A stretch of 64,000 bases of DNA, from contig NZ_QBAW01000005.1 in the NCBI RefSeq assembly GCF_009689985.1, positions 62,001 to 126,000 of the forward strand, written 5' to 3'. The notes beneath the pieces were generated by a model, which had not been told where the DNA came from, ran no database searches, and saw nothing but the letters and a program-made list of their open reading frames with translations. Both the position numbers and the translations under genes were made by a program. The DNA comes from Helicobacter pylori (GTDB lineage: Bacteria > Campylobacterota > Campylobacteria > Campylobacterales > Helicobacteraceae). This document shows positions 1-9,322 of the stretch, in pieces. Within the stretch, counting starts at the first letter, position 1. The number at the start of each line of letters is the position of its first letter.

Positions 1-464
1 TGTATCGCGCTAATTAGGATCTTTCTAAAAGTGAGCGCTGAAACCACCATTCTGGGATCTTGAGCGCTCACTCCTAACTCTTCTTTCCTGATTTCAGTGA
101 TTTTGGTGAGCGCATCCACTAAATTAGCCACATCTTGCCCAAATTCTTGCTCAATGGTTTCAATTTTACAGGGCGTGTCTTCTACCACATCATGCAAAAG
201 CGCCGCACACACCATCGCCTCATCGCCCCCACAAAACGCTACCAAGCTTGCCACACAAATAGGATGGACAATATAAGGTTCTCCGCTTTTTCTGTATTGC
301 CCCTTATGGCTTTTGGTCGCTAAATTTAGGGCGTTTTCAATTTTGGGCGTGAAATCAATTAAAGTCCTTAAGATTTCAATGCCGCCCTTTGGGGTCGTAA
401 CTTTTTTAATAACATCAAGAATCCGTAAGAATCCGATATCAACGGATTTATCAATTTCGTTCAT
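1..464 (-). CDS. spoT: SpoT, bifunctional (p)ppGpp synthetase/hydrolase, N-terminal part (window edge)
   Basis: RelA/SpoT-type enzyme that makes and hydrolyses the alarmone (p)ppGpp. Only the first 154 codons are inside the window; the rest lies beyond base 1. Visible is the N-terminal HD hydrolase domain: His53 (KSHKGQ), His67 (YIVHPI), the His91-Asp92 pair (LLHDVVEDT) and Glu95-Asp96, matching the manganese-site pattern of RSH hydrolases. The start at 464 (MNEIDKSVDI) overlaps the end of rpoZ by 14 bases, so the two are probably translated together. In Helicobacter and Campylobacter a single RSH enzyme serves the stringent response (family knowledge). The synthetase, TGS and ACT domains cannot be seen here. 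Confidence 0.93.
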   Translation of the reverse strand, partial: MNEIDKSVDIGFLRILDVIKKVTTPKGGIEILRTLIDFTPKIENALNLATKSHKGQYRKSGEPYIVHPICVASLVAFCGGDEAMVCAALLHDVVEDTPCKIETIEQEFGQDVANLVDALTKITEIRKEELGVSAQDPRMVVSALTFRKILISAI

Positions 465-675
465 CTATCCTGTCTATATCAATTTTCCCTTCAGCGATTT
501 CTCTAATGGCAATATCCACTAATTTATGACGCTTAGGGTCCATATTCACTAAAGTTTTGGCTCCGGCGTTTAATTGCTTCACACGAGCGAAAACTAAATT
601 ATCTAGCATGTAGCGGTCGTTCCCAATATTTTTTAAGGCTTGAGCGACTAAACTCTCCGTTCTCTCTTTTTTCAA
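451..675 (-). CDS. rpoZ: RNA polymerase omega subunit RpoZ
   Basis: Small RNA polymerase subunit, 74 residues, that binds the beta-prime subunit and helps assemble the enzyme. The sequence has the omega signature: an N-terminal segment with Arg-rich helices (YMLDNLVFARVKQL) followed by the RHKLVDIAIREIAEGKI helix. It lies between pyrH and spoT in the same direction and overlaps spoT by 14 bases. The rpoZ-spoT pairing is widespread in bacteria, which supports both calls. The length is typical for epsilonproteobacteria. Confidence 0.93.
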   Translation of the reverse strand: MKKERTESLVAQALKNIGNDRYMLDNLVFARVKQLNAGAKTLVNMDPKRHKLVDIAIREIAEGKIDIDRIDERN

Positions 676-717
676 ACTGATCCTTTTATTTTAGAGTTCT
701 ATCAAATTTTAAAGGGC

Positions 718-1449
<732 letters not shown>

Positions 1450-1499
1450 TTAATCAGTTAATAAAACTTTAATAAAACTTATGATTGTAACCTAATCTT

Positions 1500-1530
1500 G
1501 CTTAAAAACACCCTTTCTGAATTTTTAAGC
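1500..1530. terminator. Hairpin between mqnA and pyrH
   Basis: A perfect 9-bp inverted repeat, GCTTAAAAA (1500-1508) and TTTTTAAGC (1522-1530), with a 13-base loop, lies just downstream of the mqnA stop. It is AU-rich at the base and could act as a terminator in either direction. The U-run lies within the stem itself, so the strength is uncertain. Confidence 0.4.
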
Positions 1531-1549
1531 CTCTGTTCTTGGCGGATAA

Positions 1550-2236
1550 CTAAAAGCGCTTGGGTTTTTGAATGCGTTTGAATAACAATTCACGATAGAA
1601 CGCTTTAAGGCCTGATTGTTCTTTTTTGCCTAAAGTGTAGTAAATTTTTTGCAAGTAGTTCAGGATGTCTTGGCGTTTTAAGTTGGTTTTTAGAGCGGCT
1701 TCTTTAAGGATGTAGTAAGGGATTTTTGTTTTTTTATGTTTGAAAGCTAAAGACAAGCGCTTGTAAAAATCCTTGTTTTGGTAATAACACAAACGCCCAA
1801 AAACAAACGGCAAGCGTTTTTTTTCATACCAAAGAGCGGCTAAATCTATAAAGTCTTTTTTAGGGTTAGAATAGTAAAACTGCAGCGCTTTATTGCCAAT
1901 TAACACTTCGCCCTTTAACCCTAGCGCTTGAGAGAGGGCGTTTGAAGAGGCGCTTTCTTTATCAAAAGCGTTTTTTTTTGTATCCACAACCAGCACGCTT
2001 AAAACTTCCTTATAAGCGACAATGCCTAGAGAATGGGGATGGAGAGCGAATGAATAGCCAGCGATAGAAGAAATAAACCCCGCATCAATACGCCTGAACA
2101 AAAAACTCTCATTGAGTTTGGAAGGGTAGGTTTTTTTAAGCCGTAAAAATTGTTTGAAATAACAAGGGGTGGGGTAGGATTTAATAAACACGTCAAAAGG
2201 GAGCATGTTTAAATAATCAATTTTACCAAAACGCAC
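1550..2236 (-). CDS. mqnA: Chorismate dehydratase MqnA (futalosine menaquinone pathway)
   Basis: Probably the first enzyme of the futalosine route to menaquinone, converting chorismate to 3-enolpyruvyl-benzoate. The 228-residue protein opens with GKIDYLNMLPF and has the family's DAGFISSIAGY, LGIVAYKEVLSVLVV, LIGNKALQFYY and DLAALWYEKKRLPFVFGRL segments in the expected order (MqnA/MqnD superfamily). It is somewhat shorter than many MqnA proteins. H. pylori lacks the classical men pathway and uses futalosine (established). Codons for Lys-Lys-Asn contain an A9 run (T9 at 1971-1979 on the plus strand), a possible slippage site. It diverges from acnB. Confidence 0.82.
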   Translation of the reverse strand: MRFGKIDYLNMLPFDVFIKSYPTPCYFKQFLRLKKTYPSKLNESFLFRRIDAGFISSIAGYSFALHPHSLGIVAYKEVLSVLVVDTKKNAFDKESASSNALSQALGLKGEVLIGNKALQFYYSNPKKDFIDLAALWYEKKRLPFVFGRLCYYQNKDFYKRLSLAFKHKKTKIPYYILKEAALKTNLKRQDILNYLQKIYYTLGKKEQSGLKAFYRELLFKRIQKPKRF

Positions 2237-2367
2237 TTAAAATCCTTTTTTGTATCGCATGGTAGCTAAAGTTTCTTACAACTTAACTAAAAGTAAAAAG
2301 AGTTTTGTTATCATGGGGCAAATGATTAGGGCATTAGCAAATAATGCTATTTAAAAAAGGAGAAATG

Positions 2368-4926
2368 ATGAAAGATTTTTTAGAAGATTATAAAAAAAGC
2401 GTTTTAGAAAGAGAAAGCGAGGGTATCCCGCCGCTCCCTTTAAACGCTAAACAAGTGGAGGCTGTCGTTGAGATTTTGATGAAAGATCCTACAAACGCCG
2501 CTTTCGCTAAAGAATTACTCATTCACAGAGTGAGCCCTGGGGTTGATGAGGGGGCGAAAGTGAAAGCGGAATTTTTAGCCAAATTGTCTCAAAAAGAACT
2601 AGAATGCGCCCATATTAGCGCTTTAGAGGCGACCACTCTTTTAGGCACGATGCTTGGGGGGTATAATGTAGAGCCTCTGATTATAGGCTTAGAAAGTCAA
2701 GACAAGAACATCGCCAAAGAGAGCGCGAAAGCTTTAAAAACCACTCTTTTAGTCTATGGATCGTTTGATAAAATCGCTGCAATGAGTAAAACTAACGCTT
2801 TGGCTAAAGAGGTGCTAGAGTCTTGGGCGAACGCCGAATGGTTTTTGAATAAAGAGCCTTTGAATGAATGCATTGAAGCGTGCGTGTTTAAGATTGATGG
2901 CGAAACCAATACCGATGATTTAAGCCCAGCGAGCGATGCTTTCACACGAAGCGATATTCCTTTACACGCCAAAGCCATGCTCAAAAACAGGATTGAAAAT
3001 TACGAACAACGCATCAAAGCCATTAAGGCTAAAGGCGTTCCTGTAGCGTATGTGGGCGATGTGGTCGGCACAGGAAGCTCTAGAAAAAGTGCAACAAACT
3101 CTATCATGTGGCATTTTGGTAAGGACATTCCTTTTGTGCCTAATAAAAGGAGTGGGGGCATTGTGATTGGGGGGGTGATCGCTCCGATTTTCTTTGCGAC
3201 TTGTGAAGATAGTGGGGCATTACCCATTGTGGCTGATGTTAAGGATTTAAAAGAGGGCGATACGATTAAAATCTACCCTTATAAAGGCGAAATCACGCTG
3301 AATGATAAAGTGGTTAGCACCTTCAAGCTAGAGCCTGAAACTTTATTAGATGAAGTCAGGGCTTCTGGGCGTATCCCTTTAATCATTGGTAGGGGTTTGA
3401 CGAATAAAGCGCGTAAATTTTTAGGGCTAGGCGAATCTGAAGCGTTTAAAAAGCCATCCGCTCCTAAAAGCGACGCCAAAGGCTACACTTTAGCCCAAAA
3501 AATTGTAGGCCATGCTTGTGGGGTAAAAGGGATCTTACCTGGCACTTATTGTGAGCCAAAGGTTACCACCGTGGGCAGTCAAGACACCACAGGGGCGATG
3601 ACTAGGGATGAGGTTAAAGAATTAGCGAGTTTGAAATTTGATGCACCTTTTGTGTTGCAGAGTTTTTGCCATACCGCCGCTTACCCAAAGCCTAGCGATG
3701 TGAGTTTGCATGCAACCTTGCCTAGCTTTATCACTCAAAGAGGCGGTGTGGCGTTGCATCCAGGCGATGGCGTGATTCATACATGGCTAAACCGCATGGG
3801 ATTACCTGACACTTTAGGCACAGGGGGGGATAGCCACACTCGTTTCCCTTTAGGCATTAGTTTCCCGGCAGGGAGCGGGTTAGTCGCTTTTGCAGCGGTT
3901 ACAGGCACGATGCCCTTGAACATGCCAGAATCCGTATTAGTGCGTTTTAAAGGGGAAATGAATCCTGGGATCACCTTAAGGGATTTAGTGAATGCGATCC
4001 CTTATTATGCCATTAAAAAAGGGTTACTCACGGTGGAGAAAAAGGGTAAAATCAATGTCTTTAACGGGCGTATTTTAGAGATTGAAGGCTTGCCTGATAT
4101 TAAAATGGAGCAGGCTTTTGAACTAAGCGATGCGAGCGCAGAAAGGAGTGCGGCTGCTTGCGTGGTGCGTTTGAATAAAGAGCCGATGATTGAATACTTG
4201 AAATCCAATATCAAGCTTATTGATGAGATGATTGCGAGCGGTTATGAAGACAAAGAGACTTTGAAAAAACGCAGAGATGCGATGCAAGCTTGGGTGGATA
4301 ATCCGGTATTGTTAGAGCCAGATAGTAACGCTCAATACGCCGCTGTCATTGAAATTGATGTGGCAGAAATCACTGAGCCTATTTTGGCATGCCCTAATGA
4401 CCCTGATGATGTCGCTACTTTGAGCGAAGTTTTAGCGGATACGACCGGCAAAAGACCCCACGCTATTGATGAAGTGTTTATTGGCTCTTGCATGACGAAT
4501 ATTGGGCATTTTAGAGCCTTTGGCGAAATCGTTAAAAACGCTCCTCCCAGTCAAGCACGCCTTTGGGTAGTGCCACCCAGTAAAATGGATGAACAAGAGC
4601 TTATTAATGAGGGCTATTATGCGATTTTTGGGGCTGCCGGAGCAAGGACTGAAGTCCCAGGCTGTAGCTTGTGCATGGGCAATCAAGCGAGGGTTAGGGA
4701 TAATGCGGTCGTCTTTTCTACTTCCACACGGAATTTTGATAATCGTATGGGTAGAGGGGCTAAAGTGTATTTAGGCAGCGCAGAGCTTGGGGCGGCGTGT
4801 GCTTTACTAGGGAGAATCCCCACTAAAGAAGAATATATGAATTTAGTGAGCGAAAAGCTAGAGAGCCAAAAAGACAAGATCTATCGCTACATGAACTTTA
4901 ACTTAATGGAGAATTTCAGGCTCTAG
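2368..4926 (+). CDS. acnB: Aconitate hydratase B AcnB
   Basis: Bifunctional aconitase B that interconverts citrate and isocitrate in the TCA cycle, with a [4Fe-4S] cluster. I place the start at the ATG at 2368 ([10 protein letters not shown], 852 residues) because AGGAG at 2358-2362 sits 5 bases before it; an in-frame ATG at 2344 has no ribosome site. The HEAT-like N-terminal domain is followed by the swivel domain ([16 protein letters not shown]) and the catalytic domains. Cluster cysteines are at about 708 (GSCMTN), 766 and 769 ([10 protein letters not shown]), aligning with C710/C769/C772 of E. coli AcnB. The full-length frame is intact. AcnB can also bind RNA when it loses iron in other bacteria (family knowledge). 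Confidence 0.96.
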   Translation: MKDFLEDYKKSVLERESEGIPPLPLNAKQVEAVVEILMKDPTNAAFAKELLIHRVSPGVDEGAKVKAEFLAKLSQKELECAHISALEATTLLGTMLGGYNVEPLIIGLESQDKNIAKESAKALKTTLLVYGSFDKIAAMSKTNALAKEVLESWANAEWFLNKEPLNECIEACVFKIDGETNTDDLSPASDAFTRSDIPLHAKAMLKNRIENYEQRIKAIKAKGVPVAYVGDVVGTGSSRKSATNSIMWHFGKDIPFVPNKRSGGIVIGGVIAPIFFATCEDSGALPIVADVKDLKEGDTIKIYPYKGEITLNDKVVSTFKLEPETLLDEVRASGRIPLIIGRGLTNKARKFLGLGESEAFKKPSAPKSDAKGYTLAQKIVGHACGVKGILPGTYCEPKVTTVGSQDTTGAMTRDEVKELASLKFDAPFVLQSFCHTAAYPKPSDVSLHATLPSFITQRGGVALHPGDGVIHTWLNRMGLPDTLGTGGDSHTRFPLGISFPAGSGLVAFAAVTGTMPLNMPESVLVRFKGEMNPGITLRDLVNAIPYYAIKKGLLTVEKKGKINVFNGRILEIEGLPDIKMEQAFELSDASAERSAAACVVRLNKEPMIEYLKSNIKLIDEMIASGYEDKETLKKRRDAMQAWVDNPVLLEPDSNAQYAAVIEIDVAEITEPILACPNDPDDVATLSEVLADTTGKRPHAIDEVFIGSCMTNIGHFRAFGEIVKNAPPSQARLWVVPPSKMDEQELINEGYYAIFGAAGARTEVPGCSLCMGNQARVRDNAVVFSTSTRNFDNRMGRGAKVYLGSAELGAACALLGRIPTKEEYMNLVSEKLESQKDKIYRYMNFNLMENFRL

Positions 4927-4939
4927 TTTTGTTTTCATT

Positions 4940-4958
4940 AAAAGGGGCGATCCCTTTT
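4940..4958 (+). terminator. acnB: acnB terminator hairpin
   Basis: AAAAGGG (4940-4946), a 5-base loop, CCCTTTT (4952-4958), then ATTT; 14 bases after the acnB stop codon. This is a compact intrinsic-terminator-like hairpin with a U-rich 3' arm. Confidence 0.6.
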
Positions 4959-5005
4959 ATTTAGCTGTGGCTGAGTGTTGGAAGAGGATAAAAAGGAGAG
5001 TGGTG

Positions 5006-5272
5006 GTGAAAAAAATCATTGTGAGTTGGTGTGTAGCGTTGGCTTGTTTAAGCGCGGATCCAATGCAAGCCAATGAAGCGATCAGTAATGCGGATTTGAT
5101 TAAAGAAATAAGGGACTTAAAAAAAATCATCAGTGCGCAAAACACTGAGATTAACCAATTAAGAAAAGTGCAAGAAGTCTTATCTGGGCAATTAGGGGAT
5201 ATGCGTAAGGATATATTAAGCACTAGAGATTATTGCATTAGCTTAAGGCCTTATATCTATAATTGGCGCTAG
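5006..5272 (+). CDS. Small exported coiled-coil protein, unknown function
   Basis: An 88-residue protein that I do not recognise beyond being conserved in H. pylori. Three consecutive GTG codons (5000-5008) follow AGGAG at 4994-4998; the third, 5006, has the best spacing (7 bases) and yields VKKIIVSWCVALACLSADPMQANEA-like N-terminal signal sequence, so export to the periplasm is likely. Residues about 30-70 form a heptad-like coiled coil (ADLIKEIRDLKKIISAQNTE followed by INQLRKVQEVL). It ends with a short Cys-containing tail. It stands alone between acnB and the next exported protein. Confidence 0.7.
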   Translation: MKKIIVSWCVALACLSADPMQANEAISNADLIKEIRDLKKIISAQNTEINQLRKVQEVLSGQLGDMRKDILSTRDYCISLRPYIYNWR

Positions 5273-5539
5273 GGGATAATCAAAACATGAAAGCATGCGC
5301 CATTCAATCCTTTGATGCAATCCTTTAATGGTTGAGAAATTAAAGTTGGTTGAAAAATTAAAGTTGTGGGGTTTGGCTCTCGCTCTGTGTCCATGTAATG
5401 GGGATTTTATAGAGTTTAAATCTCCAAAAACGCGTTTAACGCCTTAAAAAAGTCCTCTTGTTGGAGGGGTGAGATTAGTTTTCTCATTAAATATTCTATA
5501 ATAAAATTTTAGGAAATTCAGTTTAAAAGATATTAAAAA
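5273..5539. other. Intergenic region with an 18-bp tandem repeat and promoter
   Basis: No convincing gene. It holds an 18-bp tandem direct repeat at 5330-5347 and 5348-5365 (GGTTGAGAAATTAAAGTT and GGTTGAAAAATTAAAGTT, one mismatch) and, close to the next gene, a TATAAT box. Confidence 0.6.
5497..5502 (+). promoter_or_regulatory. -10 box upstream of the 5540 gene
   Basis: A perfect TATAAT 37 bases before the start codon at 5540, in an AT-rich context with no clear -35 box, as usual for the H. pylori housekeeping sigma factor. Confidence 0.6.
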
Positions 5540-6829
5540 ATGCCATACGCCTTAAGAAAAAGATTTTTCAAACGCCTTGTGCTGATTGTTTCAACTTTTT
5601 GCGCGATAAGCTTGAACGCTAAAAGCTATCTGTTTTCCCCTTTGCCCCCAGCGCACCAGCAAATCATTAAGACAGAGCCTTGCTCTTTGGAATGCTTGAA
5701 AGACTTGATGCTGCAAAATCAAATCTTTTCTTTTGTTTCTCAATACGATAACAACAACCAAGATGAGAGTCTTAAAACTTATTACAAAGACATACTCAAT
5801 AAACTCAACCCTGTATTCATCGCTTCTCAAACTCCAGCTAAAGAAAGCTATGAGCCTAAGATTGAATTAGCGGTTTTATTGCCTAAAAAGGTGGTGGGGC
5901 GTTATGCGATTTCGGTGATGAACACCCTTTTAGCGTATTTGAACACCAGAAATAACGATTTCAATATCCAAGTCTTTGACAGCGATGAAGAAAGTCCTGA
6001 AAAATTAGAGCAAACCTATAAAGAAATTGAAAAAGAAAAATTCCCTTTTGTGATAGCCTTATTGACTAAAGAGGGCGTGGAAAATTTGCTCCAAAACACC
6101 ACCATTAGCACCCCTACTTATGTGCCTACGGTGAATAAAGCGCAATTAGAAAATCATACTGAGCGTTCTTTAAGCGAGCGCTTGTATTTTGGGGGGATTG
6201 ACTATAAAGAGCAATTAGGCATGCTCACGGCTTTCATTAGCCCTAATTCACCCGTGATTGAATACGATGATGATGGCCTAATAGGCGAACGCTTGAGGCA
6301 AATCACGGAGTCTTTAAACATTGCAGTCAAACACCAAGAAAATATTTCTTACAAGCAAGCCACCAGTTTTTCTAAAAATTTTAGAAAAAATGATGCGTTT
6401 TTTAAAAATTCTACCTTGATTTTAAACACCCCTACCACTAAAAGCGGTCTAATCCTTTCTCAAATAGGGCTTTTAGAATACAAGCCCTTTAAAATCCTTT
6501 CCACACAAATCAATTTCAACCCCTCTTTACTCTTACTCACCCAGCCTAAAGACAGAAAAAATTTATTCATTGTCAATGCCTTACAAAATAGCGATGAAAC
6601 GCTTATAGAATACGCCTCCTTATTGGAGAGCGATTTAAGGCATGATTGGGTGAATTATTCCAGCACGATAGGGTTAGAGGTGTTTTTAAACACGCTAGAT
6701 CCGCATTTTAAAAAATCTTTTCAAGAGAGTTTAGAAGACAATCAGGTCCGTTACCACAATCAAATCTATCAGGCTTTGGGGTATTCTTTTGAGCCGATAA
6801 AAAATGGAAGCGAAACAAAAAAAGAATAA
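5540..6829 (+). CDS. Exported protein resembling type-1 periplasmic binding proteins, unknown function
   Basis: A 429-residue protein with an N-terminal signal or anchor (RLVLIVSTFCAISLNA, about residues 12-27). The segment from about residue 110, KIELAVLLPKKVVGRYAIS, followed by alternating strands and helices (FNIQVFDSDEE, FPFVIALLTKEGVENLL) looks like the beginning of a periplasmic binding protein type-1 fold, as in LpoA or amino-acid receptors; this is inference from pattern only. No lipobox was seen. It sits directly upstream of hofE, with a separate promoter between them. A role at the envelope is likely, but no substrate can be named. Confidence 0.72.
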   Translation: MPYALRKRFFKRLVLIVSTFCAISLNAKSYLFSPLPPAHQQIIKTEPCSLECLKDLMLQNQIFSFVSQYDNNNQDESLKTYYKDILNKLNPVFIASQTPAKESYEPKIELAVLLPKKVVGRYAISVMNTLLAYLNTRNNDFNIQVFDSDEESPEKLEQTYKEIEKEKFPFVIALLTKEGVENLLQNTTISTPTYVPTVNKAQLENHTERSLSERLYFGGIDYKEQLGMLTAFISPNSPVIEYDDDGLIGERLRQITESLNIAVKHQENISYKQATSFSKNFRKNDAFFKNSTLILNTPTTKSGLILSQIGLLEYKPFKILSTQINFNPSLLLLTQPKDRKNLFIVNALQNSDETLIEYASLLESDLRHDWVNYSSTIGLEVFLNTLDPHFKKSFQESLEDNQVRYHNQIYQALGYSFEPIKNGSETKKE

Positions 6830-6886
6830 TATTTAGATAATTATTTGAATACTTTCATTTTTAATGGGTTTTTAATAAAATTGGAG

Positions 6887-6892
6887 TATGAT
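6887..6892 (+). promoter_or_regulatory. hofE: -10 box of hofE
   Basis: TATGAT about 30 bases before the GTG start of hofE, with AAAGG at 6910-6914 as ribosome site. No -35 box is evident. Confidence 0.5.
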
Positions 6893-6921
6893 GCGAGCGA
6901 AAATTAAACAAAGGTTATTCT

Positions 6922-8289
6922 GTGTTAAAATTTCAAAAATTACCTCTATTGTTTGCTTCCATTCTTTATAATCAAAGCCCTTTGTTGGCTTTTGACTATA
7001 AGTTTAGCGGGGTAGCAGAATCCTTTTCTAAAGTGGGGTTTAACCATTCCAAACTCAATTCCAAAGAAGGCATTTTCCCTACAGCCACTTTTGTAACCGC
7101 CACGATCAAGCTTCAAGTTGATTCCAACCTGCTCCCTAAAAGCATTGAAAAACACAGCTTAAAAATAGGCGTTGGCGGGATTTTAGGAGCGCTCGCTTAT
7201 GATTCTACAAAAACGCTCATCGACCAAGCCACGAATCAAGTCTATGGATCAGAACTTTACTACTTCATAGGGCGTTGGTGGGGTTTTTTAGGGAACGCTC
7301 CTTGGAAAGACTCTCGCATAGAATCTGACGCTCACACTCGTAATTATGTCTTGTATAATTCCTATTTATTTTATTCTTATGGCGATAAATTCCATTTAAA
7401 ACTAGGGCGCTATCTCTCTAACATGGATTTTATGAGCGGTTATACAGAGGGTTTTGAAGTAGAATATAAAATCAAACCTAAGGTGTCGTTAAAATGGTTT
7501 AGCTCTTTTGGGAGGGCTTTAGCTGCGGGGCAATGGATACGAGATTGGTATGCCCCTCTTGTAACTGAAGATGGCAGAAAAGATGTTGATTATGGCATCC
7601 ATGCGGTGCAACTCTATTTTTCTAGCAAGCATGTTCAAGCCACGCCCTTTTTTTATTTTTCACCTAAAACTTACGAAGCGCCCGGGATTAAAATCCATAT
7701 TGATAGCAACCCGAAATTTAAAGGTTTAGGGTTACGATCTCAAACCCTTATCAATGTGATTTTCCCTGTTTATGCTAAAGATTTATACGATGTGTATTGG
7801 CGTAACTCTAAGATTGGCGAGTGGGGTTCATCGCTTTTAATCCACCAACGCTTTGACTACAACGAATTTAACTTTGGCTTTGGTTATTACCAAAATTTTG
7901 GCAACGCTAACGCAAGGATTGGCTGGTATGGTAACCCGATCCCTTTTGACATAAGAAGTAACAGCGTTTATGGTTTGATTTTTAGTAACGCTGTTACCGC
8001 AGACTCTGTTAGCGGATATGTCTTTGGTGGGGGGGTGTATAGAGAGTTTTTATGGGGTATTTTAGGCAGATACACTTACGCCACCAGAGCGAGCGAAAGA
8101 TCCATTGACTTGCACTTGGGTTATAAATGGGGTTTTTTTGCTAGCGTTGATGTGAATTTACAATACTATGCGGTGAGCATGCACACTGGCTATAAGACTA
8201 ATGATCTCACTAGCCCTTTTGATAAAGCCTTTAAGGCGAACACACAAGACAGGAGCAATCTCATAGTGAGTTTGAAATTCTTTTTTTAA
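6922..8289 (+). CDS. hofE: Outer-membrane protein HofE (Hof family)
   Basis: Member of the Helicobacter outer-membrane Hof family, 455 residues, GTG start. A signal peptide (PLLFASILYNQSPLLAFDYK) precedes a mature chain of alternating aromatic-rich beta strands that ends in Phe (VSLKFFF), the usual C-terminal signature for beta-barrel insertion. It shares blocks with HofF farther on: ESFSKVGFN near the N-terminus, DHTRNYV/DAHTRNYVLYN, FWWFSSFGR/KWFSSFGRA and the FGGGV-LWGLLGR region, so the two are paralogues. A barrel porin-like role is inferred; no substrate is known to me. Confidence 0.88.
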   Translation: MLKFQKLPLLFASILYNQSPLLAFDYKFSGVAESFSKVGFNHSKLNSKEGIFPTATFVTATIKLQVDSNLLPKSIEKHSLKIGVGGILGALAYDSTKTLIDQATNQVYGSELYYFIGRWWGFLGNAPWKDSRIESDAHTRNYVLYNSYLFYSYGDKFHLKLGRYLSNMDFMSGYTEGFEVEYKIKPKVSLKWFSSFGRALAAGQWIRDWYAPLVTEDGRKDVDYGIHAVQLYFSSKHVQATPFFYFSPKTYEAPGIKIHIDSNPKFKGLGLRSQTLINVIFPVYAKDLYDVYWRNSKIGEWGSSLLIHQRFDYNEFNFGFGYYQNFGNANARIGWYGNPIPFDIRSNSVYGLIFSNAVTADSVSGYVFGGGVYREFLWGILGRYTYATRASERSIDLHLGYKWGFFASVDVNLQYYAVSMHTGYKTNDLTSPFDKAFKANTQDRSNLIVSLKFFF

Positions 8290-8290
8290 A

Positions 8291-8320
8291 CCCTATCAAT
8301 TAGGCCCCTATCAATTAGGC
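8291..8320. repeat. 15-bp perfect tandem duplication at a convergent gene end
   Basis: CCCTATCAATTAGGC occurs twice in a row (8291-8305, 8306-8320). The second copy encodes the last codons and stop of the minus-strand gene at 8311-8838; the first copy lies after it and would encode the same end, so the duplication does not change the protein. Confidence 0.85.
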
Positions 8321-8838
8321 TTAGTAGAATTGAGCCATTGTTTTTGGAAATCAATAGATTTTCTCAACTCGGCTTCTAGTTGGGCTAAAACATCTTTTAA
8401 GGGCTTAACATCAACCAAATTGTCTTGCTTGAAAGAATCCAGCTGTTTGTCAATTTGCAAAGCGGCATCTAGCGCGTCTTGGGGGAATACCGGATCGCCT
8501 AAAGCCTTTTTAATCGCTTCGCCGATTTCAATCGTTTCAGAGCCTTGATGATCTTTTAAGTTAGGATTATTTTCTTTATCCTTAGGTTTAGGCTCTAAGA
8601 TCAAGCGCAAATGTTTGATTTTTTCATGCAAATCGTTAAGATCTTTTAAGTGATCGGTGTTTCGCCCCCTATCCACCGCTTTTTCTAAAAGCTTATCGCT
8701 CAGGCTCACTAACTGATCGCTTAATTTAATGCTGTTAGCTTGAGCTTCTGTTACTTCATCAATATCAATCGCTGCTAAAGCGCTCACAAAATAAAAGGGC
8801 AACGCCCACCTTCTAAAACGAGAGAAAAACTTCTGCAT
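8311..8838 (-). CDS. Exported coiled-coil protein, unknown function
   Basis: A 175-residue protein with a positively charged start and hydrophobic stretch (RRWALPFYFVSALAAIDI) that reads as a signal peptide. The rest is strongly helical and charged, with heptad-like segments (about 35-80 and 120-165) and a Pro/Lys/Asn-rich hinge (EPKPKDKENNPNLKD). No cysteine lipobox and no known domain was seen. It runs opposite to hofE, to which it is convergent, and lies next to tmRNA. I do not recognise the family. Confidence 0.75.
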   Translation of the reverse strand: MQKFFSRFRRWALPFYFVSALAAIDIDEVTEAQANSIKLSDQLVSLSDKLLEKAVDRGRNTDHLKDLNDLHEKIKHLRLILEPKPKDKENNPNLKDHQGSETIEIGEAIKKALGDPVFPQDALDAALQIDKQLDSFKQDNLVDVKPLKDVLAQLEAELRKSIDFQKQWLNSTKPN

Positions 8839-8880
8839 TTACCTTCCTTAAATACGCTATAAAAATGATACTTTTTAATA

Positions 8881-9266
8881 TGGTGGAGCTGTGGGGAATC
8901 GAACCCCAGTCCAAAAATCTTGTCCTAAACACAAACTTCTACAATGCTTAGAAAATTGGTTGGTTTTTTAGCCTTAAAACTAGCTCTGGTCCAACTTTCT
9001 AAAACCTTGAGGTAGTTTCAAGAGTTCTTGTTTCTTAGTTTAAAAGGCGAACCACCTTTTAAAAGCGTCTAGCTTAAGGTTATGGAGTGATCAAAACGCT
9101 AGAAATTCTAATCAGTCCAGCTCCAAAAGGAGATTAACTCACGCAACTCTAGCGTAAGCTGGAGCGTAATCTGCGTTGTTTACAGTTATTTTTGTTGCTG
9201 TTTTACAAGCAGCACTTGGCATGCTATCTGTGCGACAAGAAATCTGTCGAAATCCAAGTCAGCCCC
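8881..9266 (-). ncRNA. ssrA: tmRNA (SsrA)
   Basis: Transfer-messenger RNA that rescues stalled ribosomes with SmpB. The 386-base length agrees with what I remember for H. pylori tmRNA. The 3' end reads TCCACCA (complement of 8881 onward) and has the T-arm GGTTCGATTCC; the 5' end starts GGGGCTGACTTGG at 9266. The tag frame (9183 down to 9139) starts with a GTA resume codon and reads VNNADYAPAYARVA then TGA. This differs from the tag VNNTDYAPAYAKAA that I recall for reference strains (see findings). Confidence 0.97.
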
Positions 9267-9322
9267 ATGATTTTTAAAAGCTTGGTTATTGTAACTAACT
9301 TTTATTAATGAGCGGCTAAAAA

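Noticed and set aside
3820-3835. G7 tract in acnB as phase-variation site
   Set aside because: Seven G inside a conserved Gly-Gly-Asp region of an essential-type enzyme; the frame is intact and such length is common by chance.
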